From Betaproteobacteria bacterium HGW-Betaproteobacteria-3 (lineage in GTDB: Bacteria > Pseudomonadota > Gammaproteobacteria > Burkholderiales > Burkholderiaceae_C), in NCBI GenBank assembly GCA_002842205.1, contig PHCI01000003.1, positions 1 to 64,000 of the forward strand: DNA of 64,000 nt, read 5' to 3'. This document shows, one piece after another, positions 28,465 through 36,031 of this stretch. The position numbers and the translations under genes are program-made. The first letter of the stretch is position 1, and each line of letters opens with the position of its first letter. Below the pieces are notes generated by a model. The model was not told the DNA's origin. It saw only the letters and a list, made by a program, of their open reading frames with translations, and made no database searches.

Positions 28465-29200
28465 CGGCTTCCTCGGGCGCTGGTCGCGCCGGAAGATCGA
28501 CGCGCTGCAGGGCAAGCCGCCGCAAGAGCCGCCTCCGGCGCCTGCATCGCCCGTGCCAGCCGCACCCGCCGTTGCAGCCGTGAACGTCCAGGATGCGCGT
28601 TCCTTGACACCCGCCGATGGGGATGAGGCCGCCACGGGCACGCCCGAAACGCCTGCAGCGCCGCCCCCGACGCTGGAAGACGCACAAAGTCTCACACCCG
28701 AGTCCGACTTCAAGCCCTTCATGACCCGCGGCGTGACCAGCGAGGTCAAGAACGCGGCCATGAAAAAGCTCTTTGCCGACCCCCATTTCAATGTGATGGA
28801 CGGGCTGGACATCTACATCGACGATTACAACCAGTTCACGCCGCTTCCGGCGGCCTCGCTGGCCAAAATGGCGAGTGCCAAATTTCTCGGCCTGGTCGAA
28901 GACGACGAAGCTCCCGATCCCTCCAAGGACGCGGCAACGCACGCGCCTCCCACCGCTGCCACCGAGACACCCATGCCCCGGGATGATGCGGATACCGCCG
29001 CGCCGCAATCCGTGGCACAGTCGGACGCCGACGCGGGCCAACCCGCACCCCCCGCCTTACCGGCCGAACCTTCCAGCTTACCCGCTTCGCCGTTGCCTAC
29101 CAGCACGGCAGCCAGCCCCACCGACCATGCCCACACTGATTTGCGACTGCAACCAGACGATGCCGCTCCAGTCCCCAGCCCTCGGCAAGGCGCTGGATGA
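28457..29200 (+). CDS. DUF3306 protein, formate dehydrogenase accessory
   Basis: 247 residues from the ATG at 28457, inside the end of the DUF3305 gene. It opens MADGFLGRWSRRK and has a folded centre with SDFKPFMTRGVTSEVKNAAM and FADPHFNVMDGLDIYIDDYN, both typical of DUF3306. N-terminal and C-terminal parts are Pro/Ala-rich and probably disordered. The end overlaps the polyferredoxin gene by 74 bp, an unusually long overlap. The exact function is not established. Confidence 0.82.
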   Translation: MADGFLGRWSRRKIDALQGKPPQEPPPAPASPVPAAPAVAAVNVQDARSLTPADGDEAATGTPETPAAPPPTLEDAQSLTPESDFKPFMTRGVTSEVKNAAMKKLFADPHFNVMDGLDIYIDDYNQFTPLPAASLAKMASAKFLGLVEDDEAPDPSKDAATHAPPTAATETPMPRDDADTAAPQSVAQSDADAGQPAPPALPAEPSSLPASPLPTSTAASPTDHAHTDLRLQPDDAAPVPSPRQGAG

Positions 29201-31217
29201 AACGCTGACGCTTCACACCACGCTGTGCCGCCGGGAAGCTGGCGCCTTCCAGCAGGCCATCCGGGGCGGGGACGACGTGGTCGTGGCCTGTACCCAGGAA
29301 AAACGCCTGTTCACCGAACTGGCCGAGCAGACCGAGGGGGCCACGTCGGTGATCCGCTTCGTGAACATCCGCGAAACCGGTGGCTGGGGTGAAGACGCCG
29401 GGCGCAGCAGCCCGAAAATCGCGGCCCTGCTGGCGGCCGCCCAGCTGCCCGACCCCGAGCCAGTGCCCACCGTCACCTACAAAAGCGCAGGCCGTCTGCT
29501 GGTCATCGGGTTGCTGGACGAGGCGGAGCGCGTGGCCGACGCCGTGGCCGACGTGCTGGACGTCACGCTCTTTGCCACCGGCCCCGGCGCGGCCGGTGGG
29601 GCGCAAGAGCGGCGCTACCCCGTGTTGGGTGGCAAGGTGAACGCGCTGACCGGCTGGCTGGGCGCGTTCGAGTTCAAGTGGTTGCGCGACAATCCGATCG
29701 ATCTGGACCTGTGCACCCGATGCAACGCCTGCGTGGCTGCCTGCCCCGAGCAGGCCATCGGGCTCGATTACCAGATCGATCTGGCCGCCTGCCAATCGCA
29801 CCGCAGTTGCGTCAAGGTGTGCCAGGTGGCGGGGGCCATTGATTTCGCCCGCGACCCGCAGGAAGAATCCGACACCTTCGACCTGGTGCTCGATTTGCGC
29901 CCGGCCCCGGCCATGGCCCGCCATGCGCTGCCGCAAGGCTATTTCCACCACGACGTGCGCAAGGCGGCGCTGCCATTGGCCACCGTGCTGCGGCTGCGTG
30001 AACTGGTGGGCGAGTTCGAGAAGCCCAAATTCTTCCTCTACAAGCAAAAGCTCTGCGCCCACAGCCGCAACGAAACCGTGGGCTGCAACGCCTGCGTGGA
30101 CGTGTGTTCGGCCGAGGCCATCAGCAGCGAAAAATCCAGGCAGCAGATCAAGGTCAACCCCAACCTGTGCGTGGGCTGCGGTGCCTGCACCACCGTGTGC
30201 CCGACCGGCGCCCTGACCTACGCCTACCCGCGCGCCAGCGAACAGGGCGTCAAGCTCAAGACGCTGCTGGCCACCTATGCCCGGGCCGGCGGCAAGGACG
30301 CCGCCCTGCTGTTGCACAGCCAGGAACGCGGGCAGGCACTGATCGGGCAGCTGGGTCGGGCGGCCCAGCTGAAGTGCGCCAAAGGGGTGCCGGCGCGTGT
30401 GATCCCCGTGCCCCTGTGGCACACCGCCAGCCTGGGGCTGGACGTGTGGCTCAGCGCCATTGCGTTTGGCGCGTCGCAGGTGGCGGTGCTCATCACCGAC
30501 GAAGAGGCGCCGCAATATGTTCAGGGCCTGAAAGACCAGATGGCGGTGGCGCAAACCATCCTCAATGGTCTGGGCTACACCGGCACGCATCTGCATCTGC
30601 TGCACGCCACCGACCCCGAATCGCTCGACTTTGCATTGCAGTCACTGGGGCAAACGCAGCAGAAACTGCCGGCAGCGGCCGGGCGTTTTGCCGTGGCCCA
30701 GGAAAAGCGCAGCACACTGGAGATGGCGCTGGACCATCTGGCGGAACACGCGCCGCTCAAGCCAGAAGCCATTGCCCTGGCCGCGGGCGCGCCGTTCGGC
30801 TCGGTGACCGTCAACAAGGACACCTGCACGCTGTGCCTGAGCTGCGTGAGCGCCTGCCCGGCCAGCGCGCTGCAGGACAACCCGCAACTGCCGCAACTGC
30901 GCTTTCTGGAGAAGAATTGCGTGCAATGCGGGCTGTGCGTCAGCACCTGCCCCGAAGACGCCATCACGCTGGCGCCCCGCCTGCTGCTGACGCCGCAACG
31001 CAAGGAGGCGCGGGTGCTCAATGAAACGCAGCCCTACGCCTGCGTGCGCTGCGGCAAGCCGTTTGGCACGCTCAAGGCCATCGAGGCCATGCTGGGCAAG
31101 CTGGCGGGCCACGCCATGTTTCAGGGCGCGGCCGTGGAGCGCCTCAAGATGTGCGGCGACTGCCGCGTGATCGACATCTACTCGTCGCAGAACGAATCCA
31201 AAATCACCGACCTATGA
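29127..31217 (+). CDS. Multi-cluster 4Fe-4S ferredoxin (polyferredoxin) of the FDH locus
   Basis: 696 residues from the ATG at 29127. Six ferredoxin-like cysteine groups are seen: CTRCNACVAACP (about 196), CQSHRSCVKVC (about 221), CNACVDVC (about 320), CVGCGACTTVCP (about 348), CTLCLSCVSACP (about 566) and CVQCGLCVSTCP (about 598). A final CVRC...CGDC pair may bind another metal. No membrane segment is seen, so it probably works in the cytoplasm. Relatives sit in formate dehydrogenase loci and are thought to serve electron transfer or enzyme maturation. A longer frame open from 28875 is DUF3306 shadow. Confidence 0.85.
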   Translation: MPTLICDCNQTMPLQSPALGKALDETLTLHTTLCRREAGAFQQAIRGGDDVVVACTQEKRLFTELAEQTEGATSVIRFVNIRETGGWGEDAGRSSPKIAALLAAAQLPDPEPVPTVTYKSAGRLLVIGLLDEAERVADAVADVLDVTLFATGPGAAGGAQERRYPVLGGKVNALTGWLGAFEFKWLRDNPIDLDLCTRCNACVAACPEQAIGLDYQIDLAACQSHRSCVKVCQVAGAIDFARDPQEESDTFDLVLDLRPAPAMARHALPQGYFHHDVRKAALPLATVLRLRELVGEFEKPKFFLYKQKLCAHSRNETVGCNACVDVCSAEAISSEKSRQQIKVNPNLCVGCGACTTVCPTGALTYAYPRASEQGVKLKTLLATYARAGGKDAALLLHSQERGQALIGQLGRAAQLKCAKGVPARVIPVPLWHTASLGLDVWLSAIAFGASQVAVLITDEEAPQYVQGLKDQMAVAQTILNGLGYTGTHLHLLHATDPESLDFALQSLGQTQQKLPAAAGRFAVAQEKRSTLEMALDHLAEHAPLKPEAIALAAGAPFGSVTVNKDTCTLCLSCVSACPASALQDNPQLPQLRFLEKNCVQCGLCVSTCPEDAITLAPRLLLTPQRKEARVLNETQPYACVRCGKPFGTLKAIEAMLGKLAGHAMFQGAAVERLKMCGDCRVIDIYSSQNESKITDL

Positions 31218-31831
31218 CGCGCAACATCCCCGTTTCATCCGCCCTCGACGAAGAAACCGCCCGCGCCGAAATCTACGGCCTGCTGGCGCAACTCTATTAC
31301 GCGCCGCCGTCGCCTGACGTGCTGGCGCAGTTGCGCGTGGCCGCCACCGAGGCGCCCGCTCCCGGCGGCTTCCTGGAGGAGCCCTGGCGCGAACTGGTGG
31401 GGGCGGCCCGTGAGCGCGACGACCGGCAAATCCACGATGAGTTTGACGCCCTGTTTGGCGGCGTGGGCAAGCCCGAAATCTATGTGTTTGGCTCGCATTA
31501 CCTGAGCGGTTTCCTCAACGAGAAGCCGCTGGCCAAACTGCGGGGCGACCTGGCCCGCTTGGGGCTCGACCGCGATGAAACCATGTCCGAGACCGAAGAC
31601 CACATCGCCTACCTGTGCGAGGTGATGCGCTTCCTGATTGCCGGTGACGACGTGGCGGTGTCCAACCTCACCCATCAACGCGAATTCTTTGCCGCCCACC
31701 TGCAACCCTGGGCCAACACCCTGTGCGACGCCCTGGCGGCGCATCCCAAGGCCGGGTTTTACGCCGCGCTGGCCGGCTTCACGCGTGCTTTCCTGAGCGT
31801 CGAGGCGCAGGGCTTTGACATGCTGCCTTGA
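31214..31831 (+). CDS. TorD/DmsD family molybdoenzyme chaperone
   Basis: 205 residues from the ATG at 31214, in an ATGA overlap with the polyferredoxin gene. All-helical sequence with the TorD-type region RQIHDEFDALFGGVGKPEIYVFGSHYLSGF. Such chaperones bind Tat signal peptides and hold molybdoenzymes until the cofactor is loaded. Its likely client is the FDH alpha subunit encoded at 36032, or the Tat small protein. It closes the accessory operon and repeat A copy 5 follows. Confidence 0.85.
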   Translation: MTRNIPVSSALDEETARAEIYGLLAQLYYAPPSPDVLAQLRVAATEAPAPGGFLEEPWRELVGAARERDDRQIHDEFDALFGGVGKPEIYVFGSHYLSGFLNEKPLAKLRGDLARLGLDRDETMSETEDHIAYLCEVMRFLIAGDDVAVSNLTHQREFFAAHLQPWANTLCDALAAHPKAGFYAALAGFTRAFLSVEAQGFDMLP

Positions 31832-31845
31832 GGGTCAGCGGGATC

Positions 31846-31905
31846 AATTTCAAAGCTTTTTTGGCCTCAAGCCCCCGTCGGATGGCGTTAGTTTGCTTCT
31901 AAATT
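31846..31905 (-). repeat. Dispersed repeat A, copy 5 (contains kinase stop codon)
   Basis: Reverse copy: AGCCCCCGTCGGATGG then GTTAGTTTGCTTCTAAATT. The kinase stop TAG (31899-31901 on the minus strand) lies inside it. It separates the convergent chaperone and kinase genes. Confidence 0.88.
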
Positions 31906-33947
31906 GGTAGCGGGCGACCGTTGTTGGTGGTGGCACCCGAAGCGTCGGGAACGCGCGGCTCGGTCCACAGGCGGATGGTGAAGACCGCGCCGGTGGCGCC
32001 CGGCGGCAGACCGGTCTGGTTGGCGGCGTCAATGCTGCCGCCGTAACGTTCCACCAGGCCCTGGCTGATCCACAACCCGAGCCCGTTGCCGTCGTTCTTG
32101 GTGGTGAAAAACGGACGAAACAACTTCTCCCGCACCGGGTCGGGCAGGCCCGTGCCGGTGTCCAGCACATGAATGCACACGCCACGGCCACCGTCCGGGT
32201 CGGCCCAGTCGCGGGTGCGCAAGGTCAGCGTGCCGCCGTCGGGCATGACCTGAATGGCGTTGACCATCAGGTTGATCACCACCTGCTGCAGTTCCTGCCG
32301 GTTGATGCCGACCCGCAGGCTGGCCTGCAGGTCCTGCGCCACGGCGATTCCCGTGTGTTCCAGCAGGTGGCTGACCAGCACCAGGCAGTCCTGCAGCGTG
32401 CGGTTGACGTCAACGGCATCCACATAGCCTGCGTATTCGGTCGGGCGCGCGTACTGCAGCAGCTGCGTCACGATCAGCCGCATGCGATTGACCTGTTCGT
32501 CCATCAGGCGCAACTCGGCAGCGACGGGTTGCGCGTGATCGCCCAGAGTTTCGCGCATCAGGTCCAGATTGCCCTGAATCACGGCGATGGGGTTGTTGAT
32601 CTCGTGCGCCACGCTGGCGGTGAGCTGGCCAATGGCCGCAAGCTTTTCGGATTTGACCAGCTGGTTCTGCGCTTGCTGCAGCGAGGCGTTGCTGGCAGCC
32701 AGCTCCGCGGTGCGTTCGGCCACTTTCTGGTCCAGCTCGCCAGCCCAACGCTGCAGCGCCCGGGTCTTGTCGTCGATCACGTCCAGCAACTGGTCCAGGT
32801 GGGTGGCCAGCGCGCCAAGTTCATCCTGCGCGCCAACCGTGCCCACGCGCGCCCCGGCGTCACCGTCTTCCACCCGCTGCATGGTGCGGTTCATTTGCTC
32901 GACCGGCCGGAAAATACTGCGCGCCCACCGCACTGAAAACACCGCTGAGAGCGCCATCACCAGCAAAAAGATCGCGCCCACCAGCCCCAGCATGCCGTAC
33001 TTGATCCAGCGGAACGGCTCTTCCAGGTAACCCACATACAGCACGCCGATGCGCTCGCCCACGTCGTTGCGCAGTGGCTCGTAGGCTGAAACGTACCAGT
33101 CGTTCACCACGAAGGCGCTGTCCAGGAAGGTTTCGCCGCGGCCCAGCACCGCATCGCCCACCTGCCGGGAGATTCGGGTCCCGATGGCACGCTGGTCCTG
33201 GAACAGCCGCACGTTGGTGGTGATGCGCACATCGTCCATGAACAGGGTGGCGGTACCCTGGCTTCCAAAGGGCAGCGAGCCGTTCGGGTAGACGATGCGG
33301 TTGATGTGGTCGATGAAGGGCAGATTCTGGTTCAGCAGCACGCCGCCGCGCAGCACGGCAATGACCTGGCCATGGTCGTCCAGCACGGGCGCGGTGGCCA
33401 CGATCACCATGGCGCGGTCTTCCAGTGCGCGATCGGTGGGGGCCGCGTTGCGCGTGGGCACCAGGGGGATGCGCAGGCGCTCGCCCAGATGCGGGGCCAG
33501 CGGCAGAAACTCGGCGTTGGGCAGCACCGCCAGTCGGGCGACCACCCTGCCGCCCGAGTACACCAGTGGCACCTCGCCAGGGGCATACACCTGCAGGAAG
33601 TCCAGGCCCAGGCGTTCACGGGCCTCGGTCAACAGCGTGGCGGTCCGCGGCCTGGTCGTCGGGGCACCCGCTGCGCCGGTGGCCGTGCTGGTGGTGCCCA
33701 GCGCCTGCAGCAGGGCATGCGACGCCGCCACCGACTCGGTGCCCGAGCCGACTTCGCTGACGACCTGCTCAAAGTAACCGTGGGCCACCGCCAGGTCGGC
33801 CCGCACCTTCGCAATCAGCAGCCGGTCGTAGGCCGCGTTGCTCCAGAGCAGCAACACCAGCATCATGAGCGGCAACACCACCAGCAGCGGCAGCAGGGCC
33901 ATGGCCAGCAGTTTGTTGCGCACCGACTGGCGAAGCCAGCGGGTCAA
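31899..33947 (-). CDS. Membrane sensor histidine kinase of the FDH locus
   Basis: About 682 residues if started at TTG 33947, just after the regulator stop at 33955. GTG 33923 is another choice, and the only in-frame ATG upstream (34109) lies deep in the regulator gene. One N-terminal helix (MALLPLLVVLPLMMLVLLLW), a large periplasmic sensor of double-Cache type, a second helix and a HAMP segment come first. The HisKA box SVAHEINNPIAVIQGN (His near 445) and an ATPase domain (GNGLGLWISQGLVERYGG) follow. It probably phosphorylates the adjacent sigma54 activator. The signal is unknown; formate or another small acid is a guess. Confidence 0.85.
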   Translation of the reverse strand: MTRWLRQSVRNKLLAMALLPLLVVLPLMMLVLLLWSNAAYDRLLIAKVRADLAVAHGYFEQVVSEVGSGTESVAASHALLQALGTTSTATGAAGAPTTRPRTATLLTEARERLGLDFLQVYAPGEVPLVYSGGRVVARLAVLPNAEFLPLAPHLGERLRIPLVPTRNAAPTDRALEDRAMVIVATAPVLDDHGQVIAVLRGGVLLNQNLPFIDHINRIVYPNGSLPFGSQGTATLFMDDVRITTNVRLFQDQRAIGTRISRQVGDAVLGRGETFLDSAFVVNDWYVSAYEPLRNDVGERIGVLYVGYLEEPFRWIKYGMLGLVGAIFLLVMALSAVFSVRWARSIFRPVEQMNRTMQRVEDGDAGARVGTVGAQDELGALATHLDQLLDVIDDKTRALQRWAGELDQKVAERTAELAASNASLQQAQNQLVKSEKLAAIGQLTASVAHEINNPIAVIQGNLDLMRETLGDHAQPVAAELRLMDEQVNRMRLIVTQLLQYARPTEYAGYVDAVDVNRTLQDCLVLVSHLLEHTGIAVAQDLQASLRVGINRQELQQVVINLMVNAIQVMPDGGTLTLRTRDWADPDGGRGVCIHVLDTGTGLPDPVREKLFRPFFTTKNDGNGLGLWISQGLVERYGGSIDAANQTGLPPGATGAVFTIRLWTEPRVPDASGATTNNGRPLPI

Positions 33948-33954
33948 GGGCCGA

Positions 33955-35352
33955 TCAGGAAATGGCCCAGTCCGCACAGCGTCGCTCCAATGTGCGGCGC
34001 GAGATGCCCAGCAACTGCGCAGCGCGGGTCTTGTCGCCCTGCACCGAATCCAGGACCGACAGAATGTGCTGCTTCTCGCGCGTCTGCAGGTCGGTGGCGT
34101 GGGGCGCATCTCCGGGCGCGGCCGGCACGTCGTCTGTGGATCGCGACAGCGAATACAGCGCCGACACGTTGAGTGCGCCCAGAATCAGCGAGCGCTCCAT
34201 CAGGTTGCGCAGTTCGCGCACATTGCCGGGCCAGTCGTACTGCATGAGGTAGTCCATCTCGGTGGCCGAAAGTGTCAGGGGCTCGACGCCCAGAACCGGC
34301 GCGAGCTGGGCCGTGAAGTGCGCGACGAGATGCGGAATGTCGTCCTTGTGCTCGCGCAACGGGGGCAGCGTGAGCTCGACGACCTGCAGCCTGAAGTACA
34401 GGTCCTTGCGAAAGCGCCCGGCACGCACCGCTTCGGCCAGCGAGCGGTTGGTGGCCGCCACGATGCGGACATTGACGGGGATCAGCTGCTCGCTGCCCAC
34501 GGGCCGGATCTTGAGATCTTCCAGCGCCCGCAGCAGCGTGGCTTGCAGCGCCAGCGGCAGCTCGGCCACCTCGTCCAGAAACAGGGTCCCGCCCTGCGCG
34601 TAGTGGAACAGGCCGTCGCGCGCCTTGACGGCGCCCGAGAAAGCCCCCCGCGCATGGCCAAACAACTCGGACTCGATCAGCTCGGGCGACATGGACGCGC
34701 AGTTGACCGGCACGAACGGCCCGCTGGCGCGCGGGCTCAGGGCGTGCAGGGCACGTGCCGCCAGTTCCTTGCCGGTGCCCGATTCACCCTGCAGCAGCAC
34801 GGTGCTGTTGACGGGCGCCACGCGCCGCAGTGCGTGCGCCAGTTGCGTCATGGCGGGCGACACGCCGATCAACCCGTCGGCGCCGTCCGCTGGCGCGGGC
34901 AGGCTGCGGCGCAGCACGTAGTTCTCGCGGGCCAGCCGCGAACGCTCGTAGCACTGCTTCACCGCGTTCAGGATCTGCGGCACCCGAAAGGGCTTGAGGA
35001 TGAAGTCCGACGCGCCCGCGCGCAGCGCCTCGATGGCAGTCTCCAGGTCGGCAAACGCGGTGATCAGGATGACGTCGCCCGAGAAGCCCTGTTCGCGCAA
35101 CTCCTTGAGCCAGGCCACGCCGCTGCGCCCGGGCAGCGAAATGTCCAGAATGATCAGATCCACATGGTGTCCGCGCAGCATCTCGGCGCCTTCCTCGGCG
35201 CTGCCCGCGCTCATGACGAACTGACAGCGGGGGACCAGCGTCTTCACCAGGAAGTTGCGCATGCCCTGTTCGTCGTCGACCACCAGGATCGACCAGAACG
35301 GCCAGCCTTCATGGGGTTTTTCAGCGTGGGAAGGTGGGGTGTTGGGGGTCAA
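33955..35352 (-). CDS. Sigma54-interacting response regulator of the FDH locus
   Basis: 465 residues. Receiver domain (21-135) with phospho-acceptor Asp70 in DLIILDISLPG. AAA+ domain with Walker A GESGTGKE and the sigma54-contact loop ARGAFSGA. A Fis-type helix-turn-helix ends the protein (RAAQLLGISRRTLERRCADW). It is encoded just before its kinase and is divergent from the FDH operon. The gap between contains two inverted repeats and a -24/-12 promoter, which fits direct activation of fdh. Confidence 0.93.
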   Translation of the reverse strand: MTPNTPPSHAEKPHEGWPFWSILVVDDEQGMRNFLVKTLVPRCQFVMSAGSAEEGAEMLRGHHVDLIILDISLPGRSGVAWLKELREQGFSGDVILITAFADLETAIEALRAGASDFILKPFRVPQILNAVKQCYERSRLARENYVLRRSLPAPADGADGLIGVSPAMTQLAHALRRVAPVNSTVLLQGESGTGKELAARALHALSPRASGPFVPVNCASMSPELIESELFGHARGAFSGAVKARDGLFHYAQGGTLFLDEVAELPLALQATLLRALEDLKIRPVGSEQLIPVNVRIVAATNRSLAEAVRAGRFRKDLYFRLQVVELTLPPLREHKDDIPHLVAHFTAQLAPVLGVEPLTLSATEMDYLMQYDWPGNVRELRNLMERSLILGALNVSALYSLSRSTDDVPAAPGDAPHATDLQTREKQHILSVLDSVQGDKTRAAQLLGISRRTLERRCADWAIS

Positions 35353-35498
35353 GGTGTGTGTCCGGAAGGCAAAATTCTATCGACCTGGGGGGGTATCGGG
35401 TCAGGGTATGCCCTTGGGTTGAGCCATTTAAGTGGGGTGATTGCAGCCCATTTTCAGTCGCTCCTGTCGGGCGCTCCAGCGCGCAAGGCGCGCGCCGT

Positions 35499-35515
35499 CG
35501 CGACAGTTTGTCGCG
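35499..35515. promoter_or_regulatory. Candidate enhancer site 1 for the sigma54 activator
   Basis: Perfect inverted repeat CGCGACA-GTT-TGTCGCG. It lies about 120 bp upstream of the -24/-12 promoter, a normal distance for an activator enhancer. Site 2 has the same design 22 bp away. Confidence 0.72.
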
Positions 35516-35520
35516 CCTCT

Positions 35521-35537
35521 TGCGACAGAGTGACGCG
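35521..35537. promoter_or_regulatory. Candidate enhancer site 2 for the sigma54 activator
   Basis: TGCGACAGAGTGACGCG matches site 1 at 13 of 17 positions. Centre-to-centre spacing of 22 bp places both on one face of the helix, as for tandem activator dimers. Confidence 0.68.
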
Positions 35538-35610
35538 TTGTCGGTGCGGTGAATCGAATGCATGGCGTTCAAGTGTTTGATTTTTCAGGCATTACCCGCC
35601 ATCACTTAGG

Positions 35611-35626
35611 TGGCACGATTGCTGCT
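35611..35626 (+). promoter_or_regulatory. Sigma54 (-24/-12) promoter of the FDH operon
   Basis: TGGCACGATTGCTGCT matches the consensus TGGCACG-N4-TTGCW with one mismatch and the exact GG-N10-GC spacing. Transcription would start near 35638, leaving a leader of about 165 bases before the Tat small-protein gene. No good alternative sigma70 promoter is seen in 35353-35802. Confidence 0.75.
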
Positions 35627-35802
35627 GTCTCGAAATTGGAGCGCGTCAACGCTGCGCTGCAGCATGGCCCTGCACAGACCGCAGAGGGCGTGGAAGATTG
35701 ATGGGTTGGGTGTTTGGCCCACTTGTGAAGGCTTGCGCGCATTGATACATTTAACCCGTTATGCATTTCAGTTCCTATGTGGAACCTACCAGGAGATCAC
35801 GC

Positions 35803-36009
35803 ATGAGCCAGCCCCCAAGCAAGCTATCGCGGCGGACACTGTTCGCCGGAGCCACCGGCGTCGGTGCCGTTGCAGCCGCAGCCAGCCTGCTGCCATCGGT
35901 CCGCGAGATCGCCCCGCTGCCTGCGCAGCCCAAGGCGATGCCGGAAAAAGGTGGTGGATACAGCCTGACGGACCACGTCAAGCAGTACTACAAGACCACC
36001 CTCGTTTAA
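35803..36009 (+). CDS. Small twin-arginine signal protein of the FDH operon
   Basis: 68 residues from the ATG at 35803, with AGGAG seven bases upstream. The ATG at 35761 lacks a ribosome site. The sequence SRRTLFAGATGVGAVAAAAS is a Tat signal, followed by about 35 residues (PAQPKAMPEKGGGYSLTDHV then KQYYKTTLV). Similar short Tat proteins precede formate dehydrogenase alpha genes in many proteobacteria. Function is unknown; it may escort or occupy the chaperone. It lies 22 bp before the alpha subunit. Confidence 0.85.
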   Translation: MSQPPSKLSRRTLFAGATGVGAVAAAASLLPSVREIAPLPAQPKAMPEKGGGYSLTDHVKQYYKTTLV

Positions 36010-36031
36010 CTCTCATTGTCTGGAGAGTCCC

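Noticed and set aside
33838-35580. 580-codon plus-strand frame opposite the regulator and kinase
   Set aside because: It is the shadow of a well-supported sigma54 activator and has no recognisable domain.
35739-35752. FNR-like site TTGATACATTTAAC upstream of the FDH operon
   Set aside because: Only the first half-site fits. The second half has several mismatches to ATCAA.
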